Positions 35,366-45,461 are shown, numbered from the stretch's first letter. The stretch is DNA of 64,000 nucleotides from Scytonema sp. UIC 10036 (GCF_009725235.1 NZ_WJFC01000042.1:13223-77222), one strand, 5' to 3'. Notes: generated by a model not told the origin, from the letters alone. A program made the numbers and translations.

Positions 35366-36376
35366 TTATCCTTCCAACCAAAACCGATTAGTTAAGATTT
35401 GCGTGCGAGCTCCCGGTACCTCCACAGGTACTCTCCCGGTTCTAATGCATTCCCACATATGGTCAAATACCAACCCAGGGCTACCATCTTCTGCCTTGTC
35501 AAAGTAACCATGACCTAAAGGAGAATCATAACTGTTGTTAAAATCTGCACAGTCAAATGCATAAACATTTTTAGGTACCCTGTCCATCCATGCTGGTCCC
35601 GTATGCCCAAGTCGCGGTGAAGAGATGGAATTTATACCATTTGCCACTTTACTAGAGCGCAACGCAAGATCGTCTGCGGCATGATAGACCACCAAATTAC
35701 GCGCAGTTTGAGGAATAAACTGACCCTCCTGACGTGATTCTAGTGCTTCATTAACGACATCCGCTGCAGCCATAAACGTATTGCGAAAGATAAGAGGTAG
35801 ACCGTGCATTTGATAGTACTGAACTGCACGATTGAGGGCACCTCGTAACACTCGATTCCCTAATGAATGAGCTAATATATTAACCCGTTTGAGACAGGGG
35901 TCTTCCAAAGTGCTGTTCTCCTCACGCCATCCCAAAAACTTTTCAAATAAACGCATAAAAGCAAAATCGCTAGCGTCGGCTGCCTTTTGATCGTCAAAGT
36001 AATCTTGGACAACGCCAAAATCATTATCTGAAGGCCAAATAAGGGGAATCACTAAAATATAGCCAGCAGACTTTTGGTCAAACAAAGCCTGAAGTTCTTC
36101 TACTTTTGGAAAAATATTGGTTTCAGGGAGGCTATTAAAGCCATGTAAAAAAAGCAGTATTTGCTGAACATTTGCAGACTTTAACTCACTAAAAAAAGTT
36201 TGGCTGCCAATTTCAATATATTCATTTTGAGCGTTACGTCGGCAAAAATAAACAGATTGTTCAGCCTGGTTATTTGAGAGTGCAAAGCCGATAGATCTTG
36301 GTAAAGCAAAAGAACCATCTGGATTTACAGGAGTTGGTCCTTCATTTAAGACTCGATTTGTAATAAATAATACCAT
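35366..36376 (-). CDS. Alpha/beta hydrolase, DUF900 family
   Basis: 336 aa. MVLFITNRVLNEGPTPVNPD start, oxyanion-type LLFLHGFNS (~96), LIWPSDN, nucleophile elbow LAHSLGNRVL (Ser ~172), VYHAADDLALR with the acid, and HGYFDKAED with the likely catalytic His. This is the DUF900 branch of esterase-like hydrolases. No signal peptide. Substrate unknown. Stands alone. Confidence 0.8.
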   Translation of the reverse strand: MVLFITNRVLNEGPTPVNPDGSFALPRSIGFALSNNQAEQSVYFCRRNAQNEYIEIGSQTFFSELKSANVQQILLFLHGFNSLPETNIFPKVEELQALFDQKSAGYILVIPLIWPSDNDFGVVQDYFDDQKAADASDFAFMRLFEKFLGWREENSTLEDPCLKRVNILAHSLGNRVLRGALNRAVQYYQMHGLPLIFRNTFMAAADVVNEALESRQEGQFIPQTARNLVVYHAADDLALRSSKVANGINSISSPRLGHTGPAWMDRVPKNVYAFDCADFNNSYDSPLGHGYFDKAEDGSPGLVFDHMWECIRTGRVPVEVPGARTQILTNRFWLEG

Positions 36377-36583
36377 TTTGATTGTTGGTTTTTGATTGAG
36401 AAAGCCTTACCTAAAGTTCATCTCACCCAACTATCTGTCGCATTTTCTTTTCAAATTGGTATAATATAGTGATAGGTGTTCCTATGGACTGGAAGAAAGG
36501 CAATATTTTATTGTTTAGCATTTTATGGTCAAATTAGTTAGAGGTCATTTATAAAGTAAATGTTAAATCTCTAAATGTATTGT

Positions 36584-36616
36584 GTAGGTTGGGTTTCGTT
36601 CCTCAACCCAACCTAC
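36584..36616. repeat. Dispersed palindromic repeat R1
   Basis: GTAGGTTGGGTTTCGTTCCT then CAACCCAACCTAC: a near-perfect palindrome of the R1 family, sitting at the breakpoint of a truncated HAMP gene. Confidence 0.8.
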
Positions 36617-36754
36617 TTTATAATTTGCGATCGCTTGCTCCTGTATTTTGAGTGTTTCTGCCATCTCATCAAAGGTATGCGCGAGTTGACCGAGTTCTCC
36701 TGGCTTATAAGTGAGATGAGTTCGTGCGCCTAGAGTTATAACTTTTTGCAACAC
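36617..36754 (-). pseudogene. HAMP-domain sensor remnant
   Basis: ARTHLTYKPGELGQLAHTFD then EMAETLKIQEQAIA matches the end of a HAMP domain of a histidine kinase or related sensor. It is cut on the 3' side by repeat R1 and lacks the membrane and kinase parts. Confidence 0.65.
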
Positions 36755-36766
36755 GGGATTAAATTC

Positions 36767-37798
36767 TTAGCGGTTTTTTCTCCTTTTTATACGCTTAGTT
36801 GGTGTGATACTCCGCAATAACTTATTAGCTAATTTAGACAGCGATTTGCGATCGCTTGCGGGTTTTCTAGTTAGTACTTGTGTATTGCCTTGAGGTTTTA
36901 ATCCTTGATTGCGACGAGCGTTTTCAGTCAGAGGAATCGCATTTTCAGTCGGAACAATACGGGAACCATATTTTCTAGCATAAACTTGGGTAAATTCAGC
37001 ACCAAAAAATAGAATTTGAGCGGCATAGTTAACCCAAGCCAAGATAACAACTAATGAACCAGCAGCACCATAAGTTGAGCCAAAACTACCGTTTCCTAAG
37101 TACTGCCCTAAAAGATACCTACCAATAGAAAACAGCAGTGAAGTGAGCGCAGCTCCAATTAAAACATCATTCCAGGTTATTTTAACATCTGGCAAAACTT
37201 TAAAAATCAGTCCAAATAATATCGTAGTGATTGCAAAGCCAAGAATGAAGTTAATCACCTGCCAGATAAAATCAATTCCTGGGAGTAAATGACTGAAGTA
37301 ACCTACTATACCTGCTAGGACTGCGCTGACAACTAAAGAAACAAGCAGTAAAAATCCAATGGCTACCACCATTGCAAACGATGTAAAGCGTTGTCTAACC
37401 ATAGTCTTGACAGCGCGTCCCGGTTTTGGCTGCACTTCCCAAATGGTATTGAGGGAATCTTGTAATTCGTTAAATAAACCAGTAGCACCAAATATAAGGA
37501 CAACAATACTTATAAGAGAAGCAACAGTCCCAGCTTGAGGTTGGCTGGCATTTTCTATGGCTGTTTGAATCACTTCTGCCCCAGATTGACCTATTAATCC
37601 TTGAAGTTGCGCCTTAATTGCCCCCCTAGCTGCCTCTTCTCCAAAGACTGCTCCTGCGATTGCAATAACGATAATCAGCAATGGAGCGATGGAAAAAATT
37701 GTGTAGTAAGATAGGGCAGCTGCTAATCTAGACGCCTTATCATTACTCCATTCTTGATATGTTTCTTTAAGCAGCGGCCAAATGTCCTTCCAATTCAT
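36767..37798 (-). CDS. YihY/BrkB family inner-membrane protein
   Basis: 343 aa. LAAALSYYTIFSIAPLLIIV, AIENASQPQAGT, GATGLFNELQDSLNTIW and GSFGSTYGAAGSLVVILAWV are characteristic BrkB/YihY motifs, with about six membrane segments and a basic cytoplasmic C-terminal tail. The family was once called ribonuclease BN in error; its real role (possible transporter) is unsettled. Full length. GGAG upstream of the ATG. Confidence 0.92.
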   Translation of the reverse strand: MNWKDIWPLLKETYQEWSNDKASRLAAALSYYTIFSIAPLLIIVIAIAGAVFGEEAARGAIKAQLQGLIGQSGAEVIQTAIENASQPQAGTVASLISIVVLIFGATGLFNELQDSLNTIWEVQPKPGRAVKTMVRQRFTSFAMVVAIGFLLLVSLVVSAVLAGIVGYFSHLLPGIDFIWQVINFILGFAITTILFGLIFKVLPDVKITWNDVLIGAALTSLLFSIGRYLLGQYLGNGSFGSTYGAAGSLVVILAWVNYAAQILFFGAEFTQVYARKYGSRIVPTENAIPLTENARRNQGLKPQGNTQVLTRKPASDRKSLSKLANKLLRSITPTKRIKRRKNR

Positions 37799-37913
37799 TT
37801 ATGAGTCTCCTGAGATGTGGTGATGTGCTTACCTCACGAATTAATTGATACCGGATATTTTATGGCGAACGCATCTTTCTGAAGGAGTTGCTATAGCCTC
37901 CGTAAGATAGAGT

Positions 37914-38357
37914 TTATTCAGTTGTAGTAGACTTATTACCAAGCAATTCCAGCACTGATTCAACCACCTCTTGTACGGAGACATCATCTACAAAAGAGTT
38001 ACGATAGTTACAAGAGCCACGGGTACAATCAACACCACACACAGGACAGTGAAGACGCCAAGAAATGGCAGGACGGTGACGGGAACGAGTCATGGTACAA
38101 AAGGGTTAGAGTAACGTCCCCCGCCATGTATTTGAATAGCAACATCAAACTTTTCTGCCACCATTTTGGCAAAAAAGTCAGCTAGTTCTGCGGAGTCTTC
38201 TTCCGTATTAGCATCACCACGGACACCACAACTGCGGGGAATAACAACAACTCTATCAATCGGTGATGGTCTATTTTTCAGGAAAGCAGCGTGCCAGTCC
38301 AAGCCCAACAAAACAATTTCTGCTTTGGGATATGTTTGACGTAAGGAGATAACCTAC
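37914..38357 (-). pseudogene. Glycosyltransferase family 9 (heptosyltransferase-like) with internal deletion
   Basis: The N-side frame reads RQTYPKAEIVLLGLDWHAAF, RPSPIDRVVVIPRS and FDVAIQIHGGGRYSNPF, then stops at 38090. Immediately after, another frame gives ISWRLHCPVCGVDCTRGSCN then SFVDDVSVQEVVESVLELL, which resembles the C-terminal end of the same family. The middle ~150 residues are missing and the frame is shifted, so this is an inactive deletion remnant. The extreme N-terminus is also absent. Confidence 0.7.
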
Positions 38358-38580
38358 GCCCATTGGGGACTGCCGAAATAGAACAAAAATACTAAAAAGC
38401 GATAATCCCAATTCCCGTCTTGGTCTATTATTGACACTCTAGAATTATCCGTCCTCGCCTTCTTCAACAATCGCTCTTTGTAGAGAAATTTTCGGAGATG
38501 AAACGATAAAAAGCTAACTCAGTCGAGGAGGAGAGTTTACGAAATAATCAAGGTTTGAGACAATAATAACTATCGTACTG
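38358..38580. other. Upstream region of the repeat protein
   Basis: No ORF or repeat recognised; promoter for the next gene expected here. Confidence 0.4.
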
Positions 38581-39834
38581 ATGGACTATTTAATGACACG
38601 CTTAAACTTAAGTACAGTCAACTTTAATCAGATATCAAATGTCATTGAGCCGGGAACAACGATCTTCAACCCCAAGTCATCCATTGTAAATACAGGTGGA
38701 GGTGCTGATAAAATCATTGGTACTGACTCTGTAAATGGTGACTTTGGTTTCGGAGTCCTTGTGGGTGTAGGAGCCCGAGACTTTAACTCTGTTATTGCCT
38801 CTAACGCATTTAGTGCAAGGGCTAGTGTTGCGGCCAACGGTATTAACAACAAAGGGACTATCAATACAGGAAGAGGACTCGATCAACTAAAAGGTACTGC
38901 AACAGCCAACATCTGGGCTACAGCAGAAACAGTATCTCAAGCCATCGCTTTTGCTGAGACTGTTGATACTAGTGTTATTAGTAATGCTTTTGCCTCGATT
39001 AATGTTAAGGTTACTGCCGATGGTATTGATAACTCAGGTGGTGAAATTAACAACGGTATGGGTAGTGATGGTATTTATGGCGATACGGAAGGTTCTGTTA
39101 CAGCAGTTGCTACAGCTATAGCAGATGCCTCAGCCATCGTCGAGGCTGTTGCCAAAGCTCCTGTTTCTCCCAATCTAACAGCTTTTGCTCTTGCAATTGC
39201 TGAAAGTTTAGCTAGCGCAACCATCATTGCCAGAGGTATTAATAATAAAGATGGCACAATAACTACAGGTAGGGGTGCAGATACGATCTCTGCTACAGCT
39301 ACTTCTCGTGCGGCGACCTTGTCACAAGCTGCTAGTTCTGCTGTCAGCAGTGCCCCCTCAGAAAATCAAGCTTTGGCTCAGTCTGTTGTCAATGCTTTTG
39401 CAGAAGTTAAGGACATAGCGATCGCCATTGACAACACCAACGGTAATATTCGTACTGGAGATGGACAAGATAGTATCATTGCCAAGGCTACTGGCAGCAA
39501 ATCTTACGGCATCTTTGGCGGCATTGTTAATATGGGTGATGGAGCCGATAGACTAGAAGCCTCCAGTTTTGGTGGTGGCGTCAACATCGATATGGGTGAC
39601 TCAAAAGACTTTGTTCAAGGTTTCGGTGACGCGAAAATAGATGGTGGTGCAGGTTTCGATACACTCAGCCTTGGCTACAAGATAGACGACTTTAATATCA
39701 GTTTGGGCGCTAACAACAATAAGGTGATTTTTGAGCGAGATGGGATGACCGCGATCGCCACTAATTTTGAACAATTTGTATTTGATAATGGCAATCTAAC
39801 CTTAAGTTACAACCAGTTAAATCCATACCTGTAA
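38581..39834 (+). CDS. Repeat-rich, RTX-like beta-roll protein
   Basis: 417 aa, very low in Cys, His, Trp and Lys, rich in Ala, Asn, Gly and Asp. At least five units of the pattern GI-N-xG-x-I-xTGxGxD-x-I-x-G-x-A occur (around residues 38, 88, 150, 222 and 285), separated by Ala/Ser/Val-rich segments. The C-terminus has IDGGAGFDTLSLG, NNKVIFERDGMTAIATNFEQ and FDNGNLTLSYN, resembling the ends of RTX/type I secreted calcium-binding proteins. No Sec signal peptide. Probably exported by a type I system as an extracellular protein; no transporter is nearby. Start at 38581, or ATG at 38593. Confidence 0.65.
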   Translation: MDYLMTRLNLSTVNFNQISNVIEPGTTIFNPKSSIVNTGGGADKIIGTDSVNGDFGFGVLVGVGARDFNSVIASNAFSARASVAANGINNKGTINTGRGLDQLKGTATANIWATAETVSQAIAFAETVDTSVISNAFASINVKVTADGIDNSGGEINNGMGSDGIYGDTEGSVTAVATAIADASAIVEAVAKAPVSPNLTAFALAIAESLASATIIARGINNKDGTITTGRGADTISATATSRAATLSQAASSAVSSAPSENQALAQSVVNAFAEVKDIAIAIDNTNGNIRTGDGQDSIIAKATGSKSYGIFGGIVNMGDGADRLEASSFGGGVNIDMGDSKDFVQGFGDAKIDGGAGFDTLSLGYKIDDFNISLGANNNKVIFERDGMTAIATNFEQFVFDNGNLTLSYNQLNPYL

Positions 39835-40012
39835 CGATCGCGAAGTAATTTACAGGGTCATCTGCCTTGCCTTTATCATCAGAAACTTCCAAAAAATAAA
39901 TTGAAGAAGGCACGCAAGCGAGGGCAGAGGGCAGGATACAGCTGGTGAATGGGGGGTGAGACCCATCATTCGCCAACAGCATCCTTCAAGAAGTCGGGGA
40001 TCTTGCAAGCCC

Positions 40013-41404
40013 TCATTCTTTTTCCAAACCATACCAGCCATACCAATGACGAACTGCAAGCCAAATCGCTGAAAGAAAACCCGCAAGGCTGAGGGTTAGA
40101 CCGCTATAAGGTACTAACAACCCAAAAATGGGAAACACAGCACCGGAAATTGTACAGATAATGGCGGCTAGGGAAGCATTACGGTTTGACCCCAAACCCC
40201 AAGTTAAAAATAGCAAGATGAGCGAAATGAAAGTCCAAGCTATTGGAGGACTCATGAGGCGGCTGAGATAGGTCAAAGTAAGCAAACAAGCAAAGAAGAT
40301 TCCACCTGCAATTGTGACGTTTCTTAAACTTATTGGTAGTGATAAATATAGCAATAATATCCACCAGAGAAATATTCCTGGTGCTAATAAAAGCAAGCGG
40401 GGAAGGACTCCAGTATCACGAATGGGATTGGTGTTGGTAAAAACTCCAAATGGGTTTCTCACAGAAACGTTATCGTCAAAAATCCATGTAAATCTAGTGC
40501 TTCGTCCATCAGTTTCCATTTGGCTTGGTATAATACCACTGGCAAAATCGGCTCCGGCAAAGTTTGCGATCGCACTCAAGCGAAAGTTAGACAGTAACTG
40601 TCCGTTAGAGTTATAAACCCAACGCGGTCCTCCTTGAGCTTTGTACGTGACTTTCAGACTTGTTTCTTGACCGGGCTGTAGTTGAATTGGAAAGCCATAA
40701 TCGCCTGTATTGGTTTGCTGTAAGCGAGTTCCATCACGTTCGACTTTGTAGCTTTGCAATAGGGAATAGCCAATAGGCGGTTGTGCTTCAAAGAAAAAAT
40801 TATTAATATCTTTAAGTGGATTAACTATTTTATAGTCAGCAACATAATCAACTTTATATATTGCACGGCGAGCTTGAACATCTGGGCTTTGATCGATTTT
40901 GACTTGAATTTGCGAACCACTTAAGGTAAGGAAACGGTTGATTTTTTGCTTATCATTGACTTTGACTATTTTGCCATTAACTTGAGTGGTGTATGTATAT
41001 GGTTCTTCGGTGATATAACGCACCTGGGGTGCCATTTGTTCTAGTCTTTCACCTGCAACGCTTTCAGCTACTTGGGCGACTTTTGCCTGTTCCCAATGAT
41101 GGTATCGGTTACCTAATGTGGAACAGAGAAAAAATCCTCCTACAACCAGTACTAATATCAGGGTTAAGTGTTGCAATCCTTTCAGTAGTTGGAAGTAACT
41201 AACAGCCCATTCTCCGATTAAAATGGCTTGTTGCTCTTGGTTTCGGCGTAGGGTAAAACTTAATAGGGCAATTGCAATTCCTAGGGCAAGCACTAGGAAT
41301 ACAAGTAATAGTGAGGCTTTGAGTAGATGGTTCCCGAATTGAATAAGTTCGGTAGGATGCGTTAAGTCGGGCAATCCGGGGATGCCTTTGGCGGATTCAA
41401 ACAT
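40013..41404 (-). CDS. Unrecognised multi-pass membrane protein with large extracytoplasmic domain
   Basis: 463 aa. Two N-terminal membrane segments (ASLLLVFLVLALGIAIALL; LILVLVVGGFFLC) bracket a cytoplasmic loop, a ~210-residue beta-rich soluble domain follows (QVRYITEEPYTYTTQVNGK, LQPGQETSLKVTYKAQGG), and about five to six segments end the protein. The layout of an exterior beta domain between helices resembles CreD-like envelope proteins, but I cannot assign the family. Next to the HabB-like gene in the same direction. Function unknown. Confidence 0.6.
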   Translation of the reverse strand: MFESAKGIPGLPDLTHPTELIQFGNHLLKASLLLVFLVLALGIAIALLSFTLRRNQEQQAILIGEWAVSYFQLLKGLQHLTLILVLVVGGFFLCSTLGNRYHHWEQAKVAQVAESVAGERLEQMAPQVRYITEEPYTYTTQVNGKIVKVNDKQKINRFLTLSGSQIQVKIDQSPDVQARRAIYKVDYVADYKIVNPLKDINNFFFEAQPPIGYSLLQSYKVERDGTRLQQTNTGDYGFPIQLQPGQETSLKVTYKAQGGPRWVYNSNGQLLSNFRLSAIANFAGADFASGIIPSQMETDGRSTRFTWIFDDNVSVRNPFGVFTNTNPIRDTGVLPRLLLLAPGIFLWWILLLYLSLPISLRNVTIAGGIFFACLLTLTYLSRLMSPPIAWTFISLILLFLTWGLGSNRNASLAAIICTISGAVFPIFGLLVPYSGLTLSLAGFLSAIWLAVRHWYGWYGLEKE

Positions 41405-41513
41405 GGGCGAGTGCTTGAGTAGAGTATAGAAGGAGACTTAATATATGTCTCAAAAGTTTCTCGCTTTTTCTTGATTTGAACCGCAGCCTGTAGCAGACGA
41501 ACGCAGATGGAAA

Positions 41514-42014
41514 CTAGTCACTGGTCACTGGTCTTAATCCAAAGAGGATGAAGCCGCAGGCTAGAAGGATAAAGACAGTTATCGCTTTGGTAGATATTTC
41601 AACAATGTTTTCCATCCAAAGAGGACCAAGAGGAAGTCCTTGTGCAGTGATTACCAAAATCTTTGTTAAGCCAAATACGGCACCTAGAAATTCACCACTG
41701 ACACCTACATAAGCGCTAATCACTAGTAGCCAAAAAGTTATTATACCCATCCAGTGCGGTATCTTAAGGTATGGGAAGGTAAGACCTGTAACGCTTAAAA
41801 ACATTCCTTGTGCGATCGCGAGTGTATGAGTTGCGAGTCCTGCACGTGGATTGGCGTACAGAGGTATAAATATGCCGATGATAAATCCTAGCGTAGTGAC
41901 AAAGAAGCCGTGCCAGAGAAGGTTACGCCTGTAAATTTCGCTTTGGCTTTTACTCAGAACAGACGATGATAGTTGTATAGGGCTTGTGTGAGGAGTTCTC
42001 TCAACCGTACTCAT
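41514..42014 (-). CDS. Hydroxylaminobenzene-mutase-like four-helix membrane protein
   Basis: 166 aa. RRNLLWHGFFVTTLGFIIGI, LYANPRAGLATHTLAIAQGM and FLSVTGLTFPYLKI resemble HabB-type mutases (LLWHG...F.NPR..L.AH..G..NG). Four membrane segments. The enzymatic role is not proven for this branch. The last codons (VTSD stop) come from a heptanucleotide repeat (CCAGTGA) that runs over the stop. Confidence 0.55.
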   Translation of the reverse strand: MSTVERTPHTSPIQLSSSVLSKSQSEIYRRNLLWHGFFVTTLGFIIGIFIPLYANPRAGLATHTLAIAQGMFLSVTGLTFPYLKIPHWMGIITFWLLVISAYVGVSGEFLGAVFGLTKILVITAQGLPLGPLWMENIVEISTKAITVFILLACGFILFGLRPVTSD

Positions 42015-42103
42015 GCTCAGTCCTCTCTTGAAAGACTTTTCAGATGTTTTGGAGATACCCTCTCTAGCTTATATTGTGACTAATTAGACAGCCTCTAATG
42101 TAA

Positions 42104-42358
42104 TTATGTTTTTTGATTTTCTGATTTGAACCGACCGGCAACAAATTCTCGCTTTTGTATATGCTTGGTTTTACGCCCTGTCACTCGTTCCCGCCACATC
42201 CGGAAACTGGATGCTTTCATTTCTCGGCGCATCAGGGCAATGACTTCTTTTTCTTGCAAACCAAATTGTTCTTCTATTGCCTCAAATGGTGTTCTGTCTT
42301 CCCACGCCATTTCAATAATGCGATCGATTGTGTCGGCATTGAGTTCGGGTAATTTCAT
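42104..42358 (-). CDS. TIGR03643/DUF2805 family small protein
   Basis: 84 aa. IDRIIEMAWEDRTPFEAIEE, FGLQEKEVIALMRREMKASS and FRMWRERVTGRKTKH is the strongly conserved DUF2805/TIGR03643 sequence, a helix-turn-helix-like fold of unknown function common in cyanobacteria and marine bacteria. Intact. Confidence 0.88.
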   Translation of the reverse strand: MKLPELNADTIDRIIEMAWEDRTPFEAIEEQFGLQEKEVIALMRREMKASSFRMWRERVTGRKTKHIQKREFVAGRFKSENQKT

Positions 42359-42498
42359 AAACGCATTGTGAAGGGGAGTCAGGAAAGAACGACTAAATGT
42401 CTATGACGATTTACCTTGATGCATTGTGTTTGCTCAGGGCTGTTTAGATTATATAGCACAAAGCGCGTTTATAGATTAGTTAATAGAATTATTGGTTC

Positions 42499-42532
42499 GT
42501 AGTTACGCTCTCGTGCGCTAAAGCGCAACTAC
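42499..42532. repeat. Hairpin repeat GTAGTTACGC...GCGCAACTAC
   Basis: Arms 42499-42508 and 42523-42532 (9 of 10 complementary) around TCTCGTGCGCTAAA. A typical small cyanobacterial intergenic palindrome. Confidence 0.65.
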
Positions 42533-42542
42533 AAACGTAATC

Positions 42543-42758
42543 TTAGTGAAGAAGCCCGTAATAATAAGCTGTTGCAAAAAGGAGAACGGCTAACACTCCT
42601 ATTGAAACGTTGAGCGAAAGCTCTATGGGAAAACTTTTTTTACGGTCGTTCTGTCCGTGGTCTTGAACGGTAGATATACTAGCGGGTTTTGGATCGTAGT
42701 AGGGTGGTGTTGGATGATCTTGCGTGGGATGTTGCTGAGTTGGATTATCTGCTCTCAT
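42543..42758 (-). CDS. Small single-pass membrane protein
   Basis: 71 aa: a Pro/His/Gln-rich hydrophilic N-terminus ([20 protein letters not shown]), a polar middle and one C-terminal membrane helix ([20 protein letters not shown]). GGAG before the ATG. Looks like a C-tail-anchored protein; no family recognised. Divergent from ureE, so they share an intergenic promoter region. Confidence 0.6.
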   Translation of the reverse strand: MRADNPTQQHPTQDHPTPPYYDPKPASISTVQDHGQNDRKKSFPIELSLNVSIGVLAVLLFATAYYYGLLH

Positions 42759-42834
42759 AGCGATCTCCGTAGATGTTTATCACCTAATTTACTTGTGGTG
42801 CCGTAAACTTCATCTAGCGAAAGAATTATGCCCC

Positions 42835-43278
42835 ATGTATACTTTGACCCAGCGCAAACAACCAAATCCAGATACAGTAGTGACTTTAACTCTGGCTTTA
42901 ACTGCAGAGGAACGGACTCGCACCCGTCATCGCTTTGAGACGGAGGATGGACAAACAGTCTTTGTTCGTTTACCGAGAGGGATGGTATTGCAAGACGGAG
43001 ATATTTTGCTAGATGAAACGAGTGAGAGTTTGGTGAGAATTGCTGCCAAACCCGAACCTGTTTTTACTGTCACTGCCCCAACTCTGTTAGATTTACTTAG
43101 GGCAGCTTACCATTTGGGAAACCGTCATGTACCTATAGAGATCGCAACAACTTATTTACGGTTGTCTCCCGATCCAGTTTTACGCACAATGCTCGAACAA
43201 CTTGGGCTAGAAGTCAAAGAAGAAATTACACCTTTTCAACCTGAATCTGGTGCTTATGGACACCATCATGCTCGCTGA
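42835..43278 (+). CDS. ureE: Urease accessory protein UreE (nickel metallochaperone)
   Basis: 147 aa from ATG at 42835 (an upstream in-frame stretch is not UreE-like). [40 protein letters not shown], then [14 protein letters not shown] with the conserved Ni-binding His of GNRH, and a short C-terminal GHHH tail. UreE delivers Ni(II) to the UreDFG-urease complex. It overlaps ureF by 11 nt; ureG follows at once. The structural genes ureABC and ureD are not in the window. Confidence 0.95.
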   Translation: MYTLTQRKQPNPDTVVTLTLALTAEERTRTRHRFETEDGQTVFVRLPRGMVLQDGDILLDETSESLVRIAAKPEPVFTVTAPTLLDLLRAAYHLGNRHVPIEIATTYLRLSPDPVLRTMLEQLGLEVKEEITPFQPESGAYGHHHAR

Positions 43279-43945
43279 AAATCATCTTTTGTGTCTTTTA
43301 CAACTGGCTAGCCCTGCTTTGCCAGTGGGTGCCTACAGCTATTCTGAAGGATTGGAAACATTGGTAGAAAATGGCTCTATTCAGGATCGTGTCACTTTGC
43401 AACATTGGTTGGAGGCAGAACTGCGTTATGGGGCAATTCGGTTAGAAGGTGCTGTTATGGTAAGGGCTTACAAGTCTTTGAAAATGGGGGATTTAAAGGG
43501 GTTATCCTATTGGAATAGCTGGTTATCGGCGGCTCGTGAAACTGAGGAGTTACGCGCTTCTAGCTGGCAAATGGGGCGATCGCTTATCCGACTTCTGGTA
43601 GAATTACTACCACAAATTGTGCCTATTACAGATGCTGTTGGTAATCCTTGCAATTACGCTATTGCTTTTGGAATTGCTGCTGCACATTGGAATATTGAAG
43701 TACAAGCTGCACTCTTGGCATATTTACACAGTTGGGCAAGCAATTTGATAACTGCTGGTGTAAAACTCATTCCTTTAGGACAAACTGCAGGACAGCTAGT
43801 CTTGCTTTCGTTACAAGAATTACTTGTTGTTGCCACAGGGGAGATTATGAAGTTGGAAGATGATAATCTTAATTGTTGTAGTTGGGGCTTGTCTCTAGCA
43901 AGCATGGCTCATGAAACTCAGTATACAAGGTTGTTTAGGAGTTAA
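43268..43945 (+). CDS. ureF: Urease accessory protein UreF
   Basis: 225 aa from ATG at 43268, which puts [20 protein letters not shown] at the N-terminus as in other UreF proteins; an in-frame GTG lies at 43250. [16 protein letters not shown] and [20 protein letters not shown] are family hallmarks. All-helical scaffold that gates GTP hydrolysis by UreG during nickel insertion. Overlaps ureE; the stop TAA is followed directly by the ureG ATG. Confidence 0.95.
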   Translation: MLAENHLLCLLQLASPALPVGAYSYSEGLETLVENGSIQDRVTLQHWLEAELRYGAIRLEGAVMVRAYKSLKMGDLKGLSYWNSWLSAARETEELRASSWQMGRSLIRLLVELLPQIVPITDAVGNPCNYAIAFGIAAAHWNIEVQAALLAYLHSWASNLITAGVKLIPLGQTAGQLVLLSLQELLVVATGEIMKLEDDNLNCCSWGLSLASMAHETQYTRLFRS

Positions 43946-44542
43946 ATGAACGCTTTTCGAGTTGGTGTTGCGGGACCTGTGGGGTCGGGAAAAACAGCTT
44001 TAGTTGATGCTTTGTGTAAGGCAATGCGCGATCGCTATCAAATCGCGGTGGTGACTAATGACATTTATACTCATGAGGATGCTCAGTTTTTGGTTCGTTC
44101 TCAAGCTTTGGCGAGCGATCGCATTTTAGGCGTAGAAACGGGAGGGTGTCCTCACACTGCTATTAGGGAAGATGCTTCAATGAATTTGGCTGCGATCGAA
44201 CAGTTGGAGATGCAGTTTCTAAATTTAGACTTGGTGTTTTTAGAAAGTGGAGGAGATAATTTGGCGGCAACTTTCAGTCCAGAATTGGTAGATTTAACAA
44301 TTTATGTTATAGATGTTGCGGCTGGTGATAAAATTCCCCGTAAAGGTGGTCCTGGAATTACTAAATCCGATCTATTGGTCATAAATAAAATTGATTTAGC
44401 TCCCTATGTTGGTGCAGATTTAAGCGTGATGGAAAGAGATGCTAAAAAAATGCGCGGTGATAAGCCTTTTGTTTTTACTAACTTGAAAACAAAGGAAGGG
44501 CTTGCAGAAGTTATTCAATTTGTGTCTGTAAATATATATTAA
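43946..44542 (+). CDS. ureG: Urease accessory GTPase UreG
   Basis: 198 aa. P-loop [18 protein letters not shown] (~6-23), [15 protein letters not shown], the nickel-binding CPH in [15 protein letters not shown] (~66-68), [17 protein letters not shown], and [10 protein letters not shown] (G4). Powers nickel delivery into urease. Last gene of the ureEFG operon with zero spacing to ureF. Complete. Confidence 0.97.
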   Translation: MNAFRVGVAGPVGSGKTALVDALCKAMRDRYQIAVVTNDIYTHEDAQFLVRSQALASDRILGVETGGCPHTAIREDASMNLAAIEQLEMQFLNLDLVFLESGGDNLAATFSPELVDLTIYVIDVAAGDKIPRKGGPGITKSDLLVINKIDLAPYVGADLSVMERDAKKMRGDKPFVFTNLKTKEGLAEVIQFVSVNIY

Positions 44543-44654
44543 AAAAAATAGATTTAAATCAAAATTTTTAAAAAACTAGTCATCCGTAAATACCAGTGCC
44601 AGAATTGAAAAGATATTTATCCACCTAACGACTGTATCTCTCAATAGGAAAACA

Positions 44655-45323
44655 ATGGCAACTTTTGAAGTCATAGAAAAGGAAGGCTTGCGCCTAGTCA
44701 AGGTTATTTTACAAAACGAAACAGTGCGAACCGAATCTGGTGCTTTGTACTATATGCGTGGCAACATTACCATGCAGTCTAAAACACCTTCAGCAGGTGG
44801 TTTTTTGAAATCTTTAGCAACTGGTGAAAATATTTTTCGCCCTACCTATACAGGGACTGGAGAGTTATATTTGGAGCCTTCTTTGTCTGGATTCCATATT
44901 ATGGAATTGGACGGTACAGAGTGGATTTTGGATAGTGGGGCTTATTGGGCAAGTGATGGTAATGTAGAAGTAGGAGTTGAGCGCAATAAACTCTTGTCTG
45001 GTTTGATTGGCGGTGAAGGCTTGTTTCAAACCAAGGTCAAAGGTAGGGGTAAAGTGGTTATGATGGCGCAAGGACCTGTAGAAAGGATTCAATTGCAAAA
45101 TGACCGTTTGGTGGTTGATGGTAATTTTGCGATCGCCCGCACAAATACATTACACTACCGTGTAGAGAAGGCAACCAAATCTATTTTAGGTTCCATGACT
45201 TCTGGTGAGTTTTTAGTCAATACTTTTGAAGGAACAGGCACTATCTTGCTTGCTCCTGTACCTTACTGGCAAGTGAAGTTGCTTCGTGAAATTACAGCAG
45301 CTATTCCTAAAACTTCAGGTTGA
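44655..45323 (+). CDS. AIM24/TIGR00266 family protein
   Basis: 222 aa. VRTESGALYYMRGNITMQSK, LYLEPSLSGFHIMELDG, LIGGEGLFQTKVKGRGKVVM and ANTFEGTGTILLAP-type ending define the AIM24 (TRAP-like beta-sandwich) family, whose bacterial function is unknown. Intact and soluble. GGAAAA precedes the ATG. About 110 bp after ureG with an AT-rich gap, so probably its own transcript. Confidence 0.9.
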   Translation: MATFEVIEKEGLRLVKVILQNETVRTESGALYYMRGNITMQSKTPSAGGFLKSLATGENIFRPTYTGTGELYLEPSLSGFHIMELDGTEWILDSGAYWASDGNVEVGVERNKLLSGLIGGEGLFQTKVKGRGKVVMMAQGPVERIQLQNDRLVVDGNFAIARTNTLHYRVEKATKSILGSMTSGEFLVNTFEGTGTILLAPVPYWQVKLLREITAAIPKTSG

Positions 45324-45461
45324 TAATATGTCAAACGAAGGCAGAGGATAGAAGATAAAAAAATAGAAGAAATGATTTAGCCTTCTGCCCTCTGCTCTCT
45401 GCCTTGCCCAAAGGACCGATCAAACAATTTAACTCCAATCACAAAAATTTGTTAGCTAAAG

